64,000 nucleotides of DNA from Flavobacterium ajazii (GCF_010614725.1 NZ_JAAEHL010000004.1:124001-188000), one strand, 5' to 3'; numbered from the stretch's first letter, positions 43,602 through 52,316 are shown. Notes: generated by a model from the letters alone, not told the origin. Numbers and translations are program-made.

Positions 43602-44324
43602 ATGAAGAATTCAAGCCAAATAGATACTGAAGGTTTTACAATTATTGATAATGTTTATAACGAAGATGAGATTCAAAAATTAATATCTTTAATTGAAGAC
43701 ACAACCGAAAACAATCCCGAAAATGTTACTTTCAGAAAATCTCAGGATTTATTTGCTATAAGACAATTTCATAAAGAAGTACCTGAAACTTTACCTTTTA
43801 TATTCAATCAGAAGTTACAGGATATTATAGAAACTGCTTTTGGAAAAGGCTATTTTATAACCAAATCCATTTATTTTGACAAACCTGAAAAGTCGAACTG
43901 GTTTGTAGCCTATCATCAGGATCTGACTATTTCTGTCAATAAAAAAATTGAGATTGCGAATTTTGAAAACTGGACTGTAAAACAAAATCAGTTTGCGGTT
44001 CAGCCTCCTGCAGCAATTCTCGAAAACAATTTCACTATAAGGATTCATATTGATAAAACCACAAAAGATAATGGCGCTTTGAAAGTGATCAATAACTCAC
44101 ACTCCAAAGGAATTTTGAGAATTGAAAAACTTGATTTCGAAAATGAAAAGGAAACTATCTGCGAAGTTGAAAAAGGCGGCATCATGATTATGAAACCTTT
44201 ACTGTTTCATGCTTCAAACAAAACTACAAATAACGAACGAAGAAGAGTTATTCATATTGAGTTCAGCAAAGAGGAACTTCCGGAGGGATTGGAATGGAGC
44301 GAAAAAACAGTTGTCTTGAACTAA
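43602..44324 (+). CDS. Phytanoyl-CoA dioxygenase (PhyH) family protein
   Basis: 240 residues, Fe(II)/2-oxoglutarate dioxygenase fold. Iron ligands: His and Asp of YHQDLTI or of the later HIDKTTKDNGAL block, and the distal His in LLFHASN followed by the 2OG-binding Arg (RRRVIHIEF). Members hydroxylate fatty acyl groups or natural products; substrate unknown. N-terminal TEGFTIIDNVYNEDEIQKLI is typical. Same direction as the following hypothetical gene, whose start is 15 bases after this stop. Confidence 0.85.
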   Translation: MKNSSQIDTEGFTIIDNVYNEDEIQKLISLIEDTTENNPENVTFRKSQDLFAIRQFHKEVPETLPFIFNQKLQDIIETAFGKGYFITKSIYFDKPEKSNWFVAYHQDLTISVNKKIEIANFENWTVKQNQFAVQPPAAILENNFTIRIHIDKTTKDNGALKVINNSHSKGILRIEKLDFENEKETICEVEKGGIMIMKPLLFHASNKTTNNERRRVIHIEFSKEELPEGLEWSEKTVVLN

Positions 44325-44338
44325 TATTTTCTTTGAAA

Positions 44339-44803
44339 ATGAATTGGATAATAAGAAATACTGAAAAATTATGTTGTCATACAAACTTAAATGATCTTTT
44401 AAATTCATCATGGATAAACATTTCAGATTTTAATTGGATAATGTCTGACTTAGACATTGTAAATTTTTCAAAACAGCAATTACCAATTGGTCTGGAAGAT
44501 GACTATTCAATAATAACCTTTGAAACTTTAGAAAAAATAATTAAAACAGATTCTCAAATCATATGGGGTGTAATATCTGCTGTTAAAAAACGAGAAAAAC
44601 CAATATTTGATATTAAAAATCCTCCATTTGCAGAAGGAAATGATGATGTCTGGATTAATGATAAATTTCAGGTAGAAAACCCATCCTGCGAAATTACTGC
44701 TTGGGATAGTTCTTTTACAATTATAAAATTTAAAGACGAAGAATTATCTAAAAAATTTAAGGCTTATTTTGATGAAGCGATAGAATTAGAAAATTTTGGC
44801 TAA
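44339..44803 (+). CDS. Hypothetical acidic cytoplasmic protein, 154 aa
   Basis: No family recognised. The ATG at 44339 gives MNWIIRNTEKLCC; an earlier in-frame ATG at 44294 lies inside the PhyH gene and is less likely. Trp/Asp/Asn-rich (WIMSDLD, WINDKFQVENPS, AWDSSF), no signal peptide or membrane segment, acidic overall, with a C-terminal helix (LSKKFKAYFDEAIELE). It is 15 bases after the PhyH stop and probably co-transcribed. Small acidic proteins of this kind include immunity proteins, but no toxin is near. Confidence 0.55.
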   Translation: MNWIIRNTEKLCCHTNLNDLLNSSWINISDFNWIMSDLDIVNFSKQQLPIGLEDDYSIITFETLEKIIKTDSQIIWGVISAVKKREKPIFDIKNPPFAEGNDDVWINDKFQVENPSCEITAWDSSFTIIKFKDEELSKKFKAYFDEAIELENFG

Positions 44804-44836
44804 AAATATTTTTATAAATTTCTTTTGAAAACGAAT

Positions 44837-44919
44837 GCCCTAGCCCGGATGGAAGTGGCATCCTTTTGTGCCGGGGTTCGGCGCAAAAGATATAGCGTAC
44901 AGCCGGAATAGCTCCTGAA
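44837..44919 (+). ncRNA. Flavo-1-like structured RNA
   Basis: The spacer between convergent genes has GCCCTAGCCCGGATGGAAG, then a 10-bp stem CTTTTGTGCC / GGCGCAAAAG (one G-T pair) and then GATATAGCGTACAGCCGG, ending AATAGCTCCT. A distal CCGG / CCGG and AGC / GCT pairing closes it. The stem with TCCTTTT...AAAAGATATAGCG flanks is a recurrent element of flavobacterial genomes, the Flavo-1 RNA motif as I remember it. Its 3' end reaches the stop codon of the PAP2 gene. Function unknown. Confidence 0.65.
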
Positions 44920-44921
44920 AT

Positions 44922-45485
44922 TTATCCGGGAAAATATTTTGGCTTTAAATTTTGATAGACTTTAAACATCAAAAATCCGAAAAGTGCTCCGAAAAAATAT
45001 CCTGTTAGAATGTCTCCAGGATAATGTAAACCTAAATAGATTCTGCTATAAGCGAAAATTAACGGCCATAAAAAGATAAATCCAAGGTATTTGAAATGAC
45101 GCTTTAGAACCAGAAATAAAAACATAGCTACAGCCATGGTATTAGCAGCATGACCGGAGAAAAAACTATAAGATTTACGGGATTGAACTACTCTGATTAT
45201 TGTATTGATTTCAGGATTATTACAAGGTCGTAAACGCTGAAAAGTACTTTTGAAAAGATTGGTTGTCTGATCTGTAAAAGCAATTAAAACAGCTATAAAA
45301 AGTAATAAATACAAGGTCTGTTTTCCGCCTATTTTTTTATAAATAAGATAAAACATCAATAAAAAAACCGGAGTCCAGTTTAACTGGCTCGTGATAATCA
45401 GCCAAAATTTATCGTATGTTTCGGATCCTAAACTGTTAAGATACACAAGTAAACTGGTATCTAATTCCTGTATTTTTTCTAGCAT
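44922..45485 (-). CDS. PAP2-family membrane phosphatase
   Basis: 187 residues with several membrane helices and all three PAP2 motifs: KSTFQRLRP, FFSGHAANT (PSGH-like, catalytic His) and SRIYLGLHYPGDILTG (second catalytic His). Related enzymes hydrolyse undecaprenyl diphosphate or phosphatidate/lipid A phosphates at the periplasmic face. A role in recycling undecaprenyl diphosphate would fit but is not shown. Starts 1 base after the tatA stop, so the two are an operon. Confidence 0.9.
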   Translation of the reverse strand: MLEKIQELDTSLLVYLNSLGSETYDKFWLIITSQLNWTPVFLLMFYLIYKKIGGKQTLYLLLFIAVLIAFTDQTTNLFKSTFQRLRPCNNPEINTIIRVVQSRKSYSFFSGHAANTMAVAMFLFLVLKRHFKYLGFIFLWPLIFAYSRIYLGLHYPGDILTGYFFGALFGFLMFKVYQNLKPKYFPG

Positions 45486-45486
45486 A

Positions 45487-45834
45487 TTATCTTTGGCGTT
45501 TTATAGGTCCCGAGATTGAATCGATATCTTCTTTTACTTTGTCAATTTCAGTTGCTGTATCTCCTAAAAAGCTTCCTGAATCACCCAGCAGATTAGTTTT
45601 TGCATCATTAATCTGAGCATTAATATTGCCTGTTATATCAGTTAAAGACTTTGTATCAAGACCATTTTCCTCTGCTCCTTTTTGGATTTCGCTTTTAATA
45701 TCGTTCGTTGCATTTTTTAACTGCGCCATCGCTTTACCCATTGTGCGGGCAATTTCAGGCACTTTGTCTGAACCAAAAAGCATTAGTACTATAAACAGTA
45801 TAAAAACTAATTCTCCTCCTCCTATACCAAACAT
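45487..45834 (-). CDS. tatA: Twin-arginine translocase subunit TatA/TatB
   Basis: 115 residues from the ATG at 45834 (MFGIGGGELVFIL). A TTG eight codons earlier (45858) overlaps a -7 box (45856-45863) and is rejected. One N-terminal membrane helix (about 8-22), then LMLFGSDKVPEIARTMGKAM amphipathic helix and a Ser/Asp/Lys-rich soluble tail, the TatA/B layout. It forms the translocation pore for folded Tat substrates in the inner membrane. Operon with the PAP2 gene. Confidence 0.92.
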   Translation of the reverse strand: MFGIGGGELVFILFIVLMLFGSDKVPEIARTMGKAMAQLKNATNDIKSEIQKGAEENGLDTKSLTDITGNINAQINDAKTNLLGDSGSFLGDTATEIDKVKEDIDSISGPIKRQR

Positions 45835-45855
45835 AACTTCTATTTTTGTGTGCGA

Positions 45856-45863
45856 CAAATATA
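45856..45863 (-). promoter_or_regulatory. -7 box (TATATTTG) of tatA
   Basis: Exact TAnnTTTG match on the minus strand, 22 bases before the ATG at 45834; it overlaps the alternative TTG start and so decides against it. Confidence 0.6.
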
Positions 45864-45898
45864 TTAAATTTTGAAGCGGTGTGTTCTAAAAATTAACT

Positions 45899-45925
45899 TA
45901 AAAAAAGGCTCTTTTCAGAGCCTTT
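45899..45925 (-). terminator. Terminator of the M1 peptidase unit
   Basis: AAAGGCTCT / AGAGCCTTT stem with GAAA-type loop and T run on the minus strand, right after the M1 peptidase stop. Confidence 0.85.
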
Positions 45926-45936
45926 CTAATTAATAA

Positions 45937-48180
45937 TTAATCAAATTTTGATTTTTCTTCGGTTTTTGGCCATGAATTATTGGTTACATCAATATCCGCA
46001 GTTAATAATTTTGGATCTATCTGAATACTTTTGATTCGTTTTTCAGTTGCATACACTTTTTTAGCTGACTCATTACCTTTTCTCCAGATTTGTGCCGGAT
46101 ACTGATAGCTGTTTTTTGAACCGTCTTCATAAGTGATTTCAACCAGAATAGGCATAATCATTCCGCCCGGTTTATTGAATTCTACTTCGTAGAAATATTT
46201 AGGTGATTTGATACTTGCTTTTTCCTCTGCAGTAAAAGTCTGATCTACATATTCTGCTAACGGCTTGAAATCTTCTACTTTCAGAGCCTTTTTCTTAGAG
46301 GCATCCACTTCAGCATTATCACCGGAAACTAAATAAACAAAAGGACCTTTTTCGTAACCGAATCTTCCTTTTCTAACTTTTAAATCTTTTAAATCTGCAG
46401 TAGGAGTTTCAGAAACGTAATATTGTTTTACATCTTTAATTCCGATATCTACAAAGTCAGTTGAATAAAACCATCCTCTCCAAAACCAGTCCAAATCAAC
46501 TGCAGAAGCATCTTCCATAGTTCTGAAAAAATCTTCAGGCGTTGGATGTTTGAACTTCCATCTGTTGGCATAAGTTTTAAAAGCATAATCAAACAATTCT
46601 CTTCCCATAACTACTTCTCTCAAAATATTAAGTCCTGTAGCAGGTTTTCCGTAAGCATTATTTCCGAATTGATGAATAGTCTCAGAATTTGACATAATAG
46701 GTTCCAAAAACTTCTGATCTCCGCTCATGTACGGAACGATATTTCTTGCAGGTCCTCGTCTTGAAGGGAATTTAGGATCTAATTCCTGTTCTGCCAGATA
46801 CTCCAAAAATGAGTTTAAACCTTCGTCCATCCAGGTCCATTGACGCTCATCGGAATTTACGATCATCGGAAAGAAAGTATGGCCAACTTCGTGGATTACA
46901 ACACCGATCATTCCGTTTTTAACTTCTCTGCTGGTTACTCCATTTTCGTCTGGACGACCAAAATTCCAGCAAATCATTGGATATTCCATACCCTGATCTT
47001 CAGCAGAAACTGATACTGCTTTTGGATATGGATAATCAAAAGTATGAGAGGAATAACTTTTTAAAGTATGTGCAACCACCATTGTAGAAGTTTCTCCCCA
47101 AAGTGGATTGGCTTCTTTTGGATAAACCGATTCTGCCATAACAGTTCGGTTTCCAATTTTTACAGCCATTGCATCGTAAATGAATTTTCTCGAAGAAGCA
47201 ATTCCAAAATCACGTACGTTTTTTGCACTGAATTTCCATGTTTTTTTCTTTTCAGAAAAACCTTTTTCAGCCGCTTCAGCTTCAGCCTGCGTAACAATCA
47301 CAACCGGTTTGTCAAATGATTTTTGAGCCTGTTCGTAACGTTTTACCTGTTCTGGCGTAAATACTTCTGCCCTGTTTGTCAATTCTCCTGTAGCATCGAT
47401 AACATGATCGGCTGGAACTGTAACATTTACATCAAAATTTCCAAAAGGAAGTGCAAACTCTCCACTTCCCCAGAACTGCATATTTTGCCAGCCTTCTACA
47501 TCATTATAAACTGCCATTCTAGGATAAAACTGGGCAATTACATATAATTTATTACCGTCTTTTTCAAATAATTCATAACCGGAACGTCCGCCTTCTTTTC
47601 TGTAATTATTGATGTTATACCACCATTTTATAGAAAACGAAATCTTTTCACCAGGTTTTAAAGGCGAAGCCAGATTAATGCGCATCATGGTTTCGTTAAT
47701 CATATAAGACATTGGGTTTCCTTTAGCATCTTTTACATATTCGATATTAAAACCACGTTCTAAATCTTTCTTCAGATATTTATCTGAAAACCCTGCCAGA
47801 GGAAATACCTGATTGATTTTTTCGCCTTCAGCTAAACTGGATTGCGTATTGGCTCTTGCCTGATTCTGATCAAGCTGAATCCACAAATATTCCAAACTAT
47901 CCGGCGAATTGTTTGAATAGGTAATCGTTTCAGATCCGCTTAATTTTGAATTTTTATCATCTAATTCGATATCAATCTTATAATCTGCCTGTTGCTGGTA
48001 ATAAGCCGGTCCCGGAGCTCCTGATGCCGTTCGAAACATATTTGGCGTAGCCATCAAATCGTACATCTGGCTAAACTTGTTTGTATCATACTTTCCCTGT
48101 TGTTTTGGGGCAACAACTGTATTTTTTTCCTGAGCCACCAACATGGCTGGAAAAAGCAATAATAATGAAAGTCTTCTCAT
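45937..48180 (-). CDS. M1-family metallopeptidase, secreted
   Basis: 747 residues. Signal peptide 1-16 (ends LVAQ). Aminopeptidase N-like domain, then the catalytic part with GMEYPM (397-402, the GAMEN equivalent) and zinc motif HEVGH (430-434) with Glu453 exactly 18 residues later. Followed by a helical C-terminal domain. Exported zinc aminopeptidase of the periplasm or surface; no T9SS tail. Preceded on the same strand by DUF6702 and three regulatory-domain paralogues; the gap of 66 bases suggests co-transcription. Confidence 0.95.
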   Translation of the reverse strand: MRRLSLLLLFPAMLVAQEKNTVVAPKQQGKYDTNKFSQMYDLMATPNMFRTASGAPGPAYYQQQADYKIDIELDDKNSKLSGSETITYSNNSPDSLEYLWIQLDQNQARANTQSSLAEGEKINQVFPLAGFSDKYLKKDLERGFNIEYVKDAKGNPMSYMINETMMRINLASPLKPGEKISFSIKWWYNINNYRKEGGRSGYELFEKDGNKLYVIAQFYPRMAVYNDVEGWQNMQFWGSGEFALPFGNFDVNVTVPADHVIDATGELTNRAEVFTPEQVKRYEQAQKSFDKPVVIVTQAEAEAAEKGFSEKKKTWKFSAKNVRDFGIASSRKFIYDAMAVKIGNRTVMAESVYPKEANPLWGETSTMVVAHTLKSYSSHTFDYPYPKAVSVSAEDQGMEYPMICWNFGRPDENGVTSREVKNGMIGVVIHEVGHTFFPMIVNSDERQWTWMDEGLNSFLEYLAEQELDPKFPSRRGPARNIVPYMSGDQKFLEPIMSNSETIHQFGNNAYGKPATGLNILREVVMGRELFDYAFKTYANRWKFKHPTPEDFFRTMEDASAVDLDWFWRGWFYSTDFVDIGIKDVKQYYVSETPTADLKDLKVRKGRFGYEKGPFVYLVSGDNAEVDASKKKALKVEDFKPLAEYVDQTFTAEEKASIKSPKYFYEVEFNKPGGMIMPILVEITYEDGSKNSYQYPAQIWRKGNESAKKVYATEKRIKSIQIDPKLLTADIDVTNNSWPKTEEKSKFD

Positions 48181-48246
48181 AAATATTTTTTGGAATTTTT
48201 TGAAGCTGTGAAAATAGCAATTAAAACAACAATTTTACCTTGTTCA

Positions 48247-48753
48247 TTAATACTTTAACACTTCTTTCCTTGAAGATTCTGTAAAAAGAACACTTCTTTT
48301 AGTTCCAAATGCTGAAATATGTGTAATATTTTGCTGCTCAGCATTCCAGTCTGTCAAAACAGCATTGAAAATTTCTAAAGTTTTAAATTTTTCGACGCCT
48401 GTAATTCGGGAATAACACACCAAAACATCCTCAGCTTCTAGTTCTTTGGATAAAAAAGCAATTGACTTTAGCTGACCGTTAATTTTGATAGTAAAATTTT
48501 CTGAAAGGTATTTTTTTAGCAAATCAATATCGGCCTGAGTTTCTTTGTCGGTTCCGATGAATGTTTTTTTATGGTATTTTTTTTCGATCCCCTTGTTCAG
48601 ATCATCAACAAAGATTCGTGAAGTAATCTGAATCATTTTTTTTTCAGCTGCATAGTTCACCTGAAAAATTCCCATATAAAATTTATGGAACGCAAAAGAC
48701 GAAAGGGATAAAAATAATATTCCGATCAAGAAATAAAGTGTATTGTTTTTCAT
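48247..48753 (-). CDS. DUF6702 family protein
   Basis: 168 residues fitting DUF6702, which in Flavobacteriia is usually encoded next to an M1 peptidase. An N-terminal hydrophobic segment (about 5-22) acts as signal or anchor. The core has FHKFYMGIFQVNYA, MIQITSRIFVDDLNKGI, then KYLSENFTIKINGQ and VLVCYSRITGV. No enzymatic motif. Overlaps the upstream paralogue by 4 bases; translation coupled. Confidence 0.75.
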   Translation of the reverse strand: MKNNTLYFLIGILFLSLSSFAFHKFYMGIFQVNYAAEKKMIQITSRIFVDDLNKGIEKKYHKKTFIGTDKETQADIDLLKKYLSENFTIKINGQLKSIAFLSKELEAEDVLVCYSRITGVEKFKTLEIFNAVLTDWNAEQQNITHISAFGTKRSVLFTESSRKEVLKY

Positions 48754-49505
48754 TTCTGATTCATCTCAGTCTTTTTGAATTCTTTGTTTTTATTGATCAT
48801 GAAGTCCATCAATTCAAACTTTTGGTCTGTTTTTAAATGTCTTTTAGATTCAGAATCATTAGAACAATACATTAAAAACAAGTCTATTTCATCTTCTTTC
48901 AATCCTAAAGTTTTGGTAAAAAAATCAGGTGTAAAATTATCTTTTGAATACTCTACAAAAGCAATATCACTTACAACCTCTTCTTCAACCTCTTTATCTT
49001 TACGGAGAAGCTTTTTCACATCTTTAAAAATCCGTACAAAATCAGTTCCGTATTTAATTGTCTGATTCGAATACATTGCTGTATTTTTAGCAGTTGACTG
49101 TTTGTCATCTTCAAATTGCATATCAACAAAACGCTGAGAACCACCATCAAGAGAATTAATTTTTAAATCTTTATGAACCAAAACCTCTTTTAGCTCAACA
49201 TTTACTAAATCTAAATGTACCAAAAAAAGCGTTTCTGCACAATCTTTTTCTGTCAGTACAATTTTTTTTGACTGAAATGCCATTCCTGTAAACAACAAGG
49301 TATCTTTAGGTCTTGCCAGAATATCAAACAAACCATTTGCACCAATAAATGTTCTGGTCTTGGCATTTATATTCATCACATTTCCGGTTTCGATAGGAAG
49401 AGAACTATTAACTGCCTGTCCATGTAATGACTTTCTCGAATTAGTCTGTCCTATTATCAATTGACAAAACAAACACACTACAAATATTCCGAATTTATTT
49501 TTCAT
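48750..49505 (-). CDS. Carboxypeptidase-regulatory-like protein, paralogue C
   Basis: 251 residues: signal peptide 1-19 (ends LIIGQ), then one beta-sandwich of the CarboxypepD_reg type (LHGQAVNSSL ... GLFDILARPKDTLLFTGMAF), a conserved ELKEVLV motif that in SusC proteins precedes the TonB plug, then a unique ~150-residue alpha-rich tail. No plug or barrel. Third and most diverged of three tandem paralogues. Overlaps paralogue B by 11 bases and DUF6702 by 4. Confidence 0.75.
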   Translation of the reverse strand: MKNKFGIFVVCLFCQLIIGQTNSRKSLHGQAVNSSLPIETGNVMNINAKTRTFIGANGLFDILARPKDTLLFTGMAFQSKKIVLTEKDCAETLFLVHLDLVNVELKEVLVHKDLKINSLDGGSQRFVDMQFEDDKQSTAKNTAMYSNQTIKYGTDFVRIFKDVKKLLRKDKEVEEEVVSDIAFVEYSKDNFTPDFFTKTLGLKEDEIDLFLMYCSNDSESKRHLKTDQKFELMDFMINKNKEFKKTEMNQK

Positions 49506-50217
49506 GTTCTATAATTGTTAGATATTCCTGTGCCAAACCAGTTATCAAGAACATACTCATTGTTTTGTTCTTTGTATTCAAAGATAGCGAAAATTCAGGA
49601 TTATCCACACAATAAAGCTGAAATCCTTTTATGTGTTCTGAAGGAATTTTAAGACGTTCTGTATAATACGTTTCTTCAAAAAGATATTCCATTTTTCTAA
49701 ACAGCATTTCTTTTTTCTCCACTTTTGCTTCTTTTTTCAGCATTGAAGTTCTTCCTGAAATAGCATTCAGGACTTTATCCACAGAAGTTGATGTGGCGGT
49801 ATAAATCTTTCTCTCTGCAGGAGTGTATTTTTTTTGTCCCAGGGGAATAATTCCGAGATTTTCTGCAGTGATATTCGCATTGTCGTTTACAATTACCTCT
49901 TTAAGCTCAACTTCTTTAGCTGACATTCGAATTATAAGCACAATATCTCCCAGATCTTCTGCTGTAATCCTGTGTTTTAAAGCGTTTAGATTTACGGCAG
50001 AAAAAACCAAAACATCCCCTTCCCTCACCACCATAGAAAACTTTCCGTTTTCATCAGAAACTGTTGCGACCTGAGTTGTATTATTTATAATATTCACTCC
50101 TTCAACCTGCGTAGACTGCTCAAAAACCTGACCCAAAATCTCTTTAGACACCTTGCTTTGACCAATACTAATCTGGACAAAAAAAAGAAAAACGATATAT
50201 AAATTATTTTGCCTCAC
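49495..50217 (-). CDS. Carboxypeptidase-regulatory-like protein, paralogue B
   Basis: About 240 residues. Candidate starts are a TTG at 50223 and a GTG at 50217; both retain the signal peptide ending SIGQ, and no ATG fits. Then the regulatory domain (EILGQVFEQ, GVNIINNTTQVATVSDENGKFS, GDVLVFSAV) ending VELKEVIV, followed by GIIPLGQKKYTPAERK and SGRTSMLKKEAKVEKKE, shared closely with paralogue A. Helical tail. Overlaps A and C, so an operon with coupled translation. Confidence 0.75.
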   Translation of the reverse strand: MRQNNLYIVFLFFVQISIGQSKVSKEILGQVFEQSTQVEGVNIINNTTQVATVSDENGKFSMVVREGDVLVFSAVNLNALKHRITAEDLGDIVLIIRMSAKEVELKEVIVNDNANITAENLGIIPLGQKKYTPAERKIYTATSTSVDKVLNAISGRTSMLKKEAKVEKKEMLFRKMEYLFEETYYTERLKIPSEHIKGFQLYCVDNPEFSLSLNTKNKTMSMFLITGLAQEYLTIIEHEK

Positions 50218-50971
50218 TAGCAATTATTTCTTTGTATTTAACCGCTAATTCGCCTAATAAAAACTCAGTAGAAGTTTTATTCTTTGAATTTAAAATCGTT
50301 GTAAACTTCTCATTTTCGACAACATAATATTCAAAACCTTTTACATATTCAACAGGAATTTTAAGTCTGTCTACAAAATGATCCAACGGAAACATATTCT
50401 CTAAAAGCTTCATGAAGGACTCTTTTTTCTCTACAGCTACTTCTTTTTTTAACATTGCTGTACGCCCTGAAAAGAAATTCAATAAAGGATCAGCAGAAAT
50501 AGAACCACCTGCCATTGATCCCGCGCTGGCAGTAGGGTTTAAAGCTGTAGCCGTATGCAGTTTTCGCTCAGCTTCAGTGTAGCTTTTCTGTCCCGAAGGA
50601 ATAATCCCTAAAGCCACAGCATTAATATTATCATATCTTTTTATGATTACTTCCTGCAACTGATACATCAGAAGACTCAATTTAACTGTAAAATTAAGGT
50701 TTGAAAAATCTTCCGCTTTTAATAAAATCCTGTTTTCTTTAAACTGAATTGATGAAAAAACAAGAATATCACCGCTTTTAGCCATAATAGAAAAAGAGCC
50801 GTCAGCAGCAGTTGTTGTCATTGCTTCAGTTTCGGCATTAATAACATACACCCCTTCCAAATCATTTGTGTTTGAAATGATTTTTCCGTTTAAAACAGTA
50901 CGTTCCTGGTTTTGAGACCAAATCATCTGACTCAAAAACATAACTAAAAAACAGAGATTTTTGTCAATCAA
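50204..50971 (-). CDS. Carboxypeptidase-regulatory-like protein, paralogue A
   Basis: 255 residues starting with TTG (50971), needed to give a full signal peptide (KNLCFLVMFLSQMIWSQ); the next ATG at 50941 would leave only a 10-residue remnant. The regulatory domain (LNGKIISNTNDLEGVYVIN, GSFSIMAKSGDILVFSSI) ends QLQEVIIKR. Then GIIPSGQKSYTEAERKLHTATA, a Gly/Ala/Ser insert (ASAGSMAGGSISADP) absent from B, and SGRTAMLKKEVAVEKKE. First gene of the unit; the spacer before it holds no exact -7 box. Confidence 0.75.
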   Translation of the reverse strand: MIDKNLCFLVMFLSQMIWSQNQERTVLNGKIISNTNDLEGVYVINAETEAMTTTAADGSFSIMAKSGDILVFSSIQFKENRILLKAEDFSNLNFTVKLSLLMYQLQEVIIKRYDNINAVALGIIPSGQKSYTEAERKLHTATALNPTASAGSMAGGSISADPLLNFFSGRTAMLKKEVAVEKKESFMKLLENMFPLDHFVDRLKIPVEYVKGFEYYVVENEKFTTILNSKNKTSTEFLLGELAVKYKEIIASEAK

Positions 50972-51134
50972 AATAGAAAAATTAGCATTAATCTTAAAAA
51001 TGTAAAAATATCCTAATGTGTTCCAAATTTAATACTAAGGGCATGGTAAAAATATGTTAATTAAAACCCGCTTTTTAACATCAAAAACATCCTTTTTTAA
51101 TACCTTTAAACCTAAATAAACCGAGTTAGAATTT

Positions 51135-51842
51135 ATGAAAAATATTATTATTGCAAGCACTTCTACATTACACGGAGGAAATTATTTAGAATATTTACTA
51201 CCCGTTTTGCAATCGCATTTTAAAAACTGCAAAAGTATTTTATTCATTCCTTATGCGCGTCCCGGTGGAATTTCTCATGACGAATATACTCAAAAGGTTT
51301 CAATAGCCTTTAAAAACCTTAATATTTCAGTAAAAGGAATCCACGAATTTGAAAATCCGGAAGAAGCACTACAAAATGCAAAAGGTATATTTACAGGTGG
51401 AGGAAATACTTTTTTACTGGTTTCTCAACTGTATAAAAACAATGTTATGCAGTTACTTTCTGAAACCGTAAAAAAAGGAACACCATATTTAGGCACAAGT
51501 GCAGGAAGCAATATTTGCGGCCTCTCGATGCAAACAACAAACGACATGCCTATCGTATATCCTCCAAGCTTTAAAACCTTAGGAACTATCCCTTTTAACC
51601 TGAATCCGCATTATTTAGATCCGGACCTACAATCCAAACACATGGGAGAAACCCGAGAAACGAGAATAAAAGAATTCCATGCCTTTAATACAATTCCGGT
51701 TTTAGGCTTAAGAGAAGGAAGCTGGCTTGAAGTCAAAGGAGAAAAAATTACTTTAAAAGGTGATTTATCAGCCCGTTTATTTCTACAGAATCAGGAACCA
51801 ACTGAATTAAATCCGGAAAGCGATTTGAGTCATTTAAAATAA
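51135..51842 (+). CDS. pepE: Dipeptidase E (aspartyl dipeptidase, S51)
   Basis: 235-residue serine peptidase cleaving N-terminal Asp dipeptides, cytoplasmic. Catalytic Ser122 in LGTSAGSNI; FTGGGNTFLLVSQL substrate region; YLDPDLQSKHMGETRETRIKEF with the conserved His and the catalytic His in the flanking NPHYLDP block. Standard length. Stands alone; downstream is a palindrome and the tRNA-Gly pair. Confidence 0.92.
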   Translation: MKNIIIASTSTLHGGNYLEYLLPVLQSHFKNCKSILFIPYARPGGISHDEYTQKVSIAFKNLNISVKGIHEFENPEEALQNAKGIFTGGGNTFLLVSQLYKNNVMQLLSETVKKGTPYLGTSAGSNICGLSMQTTNDMPIVYPPSFKTLGTIPFNLNPHYLDPDLQSKHMGETRETRIKEFHAFNTIPVLGLREGSWLEVKGEKITLKGDLSARLFLQNQEPTELNPESDLSHLK

Positions 51843-51855
51843 AACTAAATTTCAG

Positions 51856-51911
51856 CATTAAGAGATTAAGAAAATTAAGATTTAGTCTTTACACAACTTA
51901 ATCTCTTAATG
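51856..51911. repeat. Perfect 15-bp inverted repeat of TTAAG units
   Basis: CATTAAGAGATTAAG (51856-51870) and CTTAATCTCTTAATG (51897-51911) are exact reverse complements around AAAATTAAGATTTAG. Internal TTAAG units recur at 8-9-base spacing. There is no long T run directly after it, so a terminator role is doubtful. Confidence 0.7.
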
Positions 51912-51919
51912 AGATAAAA

Positions 51920-51955
51920 AACAAAAAAGCCTCAAACAATGTTTGAAGCTTTTTA
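51920..51955 (-). terminator. Terminator of the tRNA-Gly pair
   Basis: AAAGCTTCAAAC / GTTTGAGGCTTT (one mismatch) with TTTTTTG on the minus strand, just after the downstream tRNA. Confidence 0.75.
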
Positions 51956-51958
51956 AAG

Positions 51959-52031
<73 letters not shown>

Positions 52032-52124
52032 ATTATGAGGGTGCAAAGATAAATAATTAATTCGTTTAAAAAAACTAAACTCAAAATTATTTACTTTGAG
52101 TCCGAACTTATAAATCCGGCTTAG

Positions 52125-52197
<73 letters not shown>

Positions 52198-52308
52198 ATT
52201 ACTGTGGTGCAAATATAGAAAATAAGTTAAGTTCAAAACAAGCTTTTTTGAAAAAAAAATTAATTAAAAATCACTATTTTTAGTAATCAGTTTAAAATTA
52301 AAAAGTTA

Positions 52309-52316
52309 TAGCTTTG
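52309..52316 (+). promoter_or_regulatory. -7 box (TAGCTTTG)
   Basis: Exact TAnnTTTG match, 18 bases before the GNAT ATG at 52334. Confidence 0.5.

Noticed and set aside
45835..45858. TTG start of tatA
   Set aside because: Overlaps the -7 box; the ATG at 45834 gives the canonical MFGIGGGE start.
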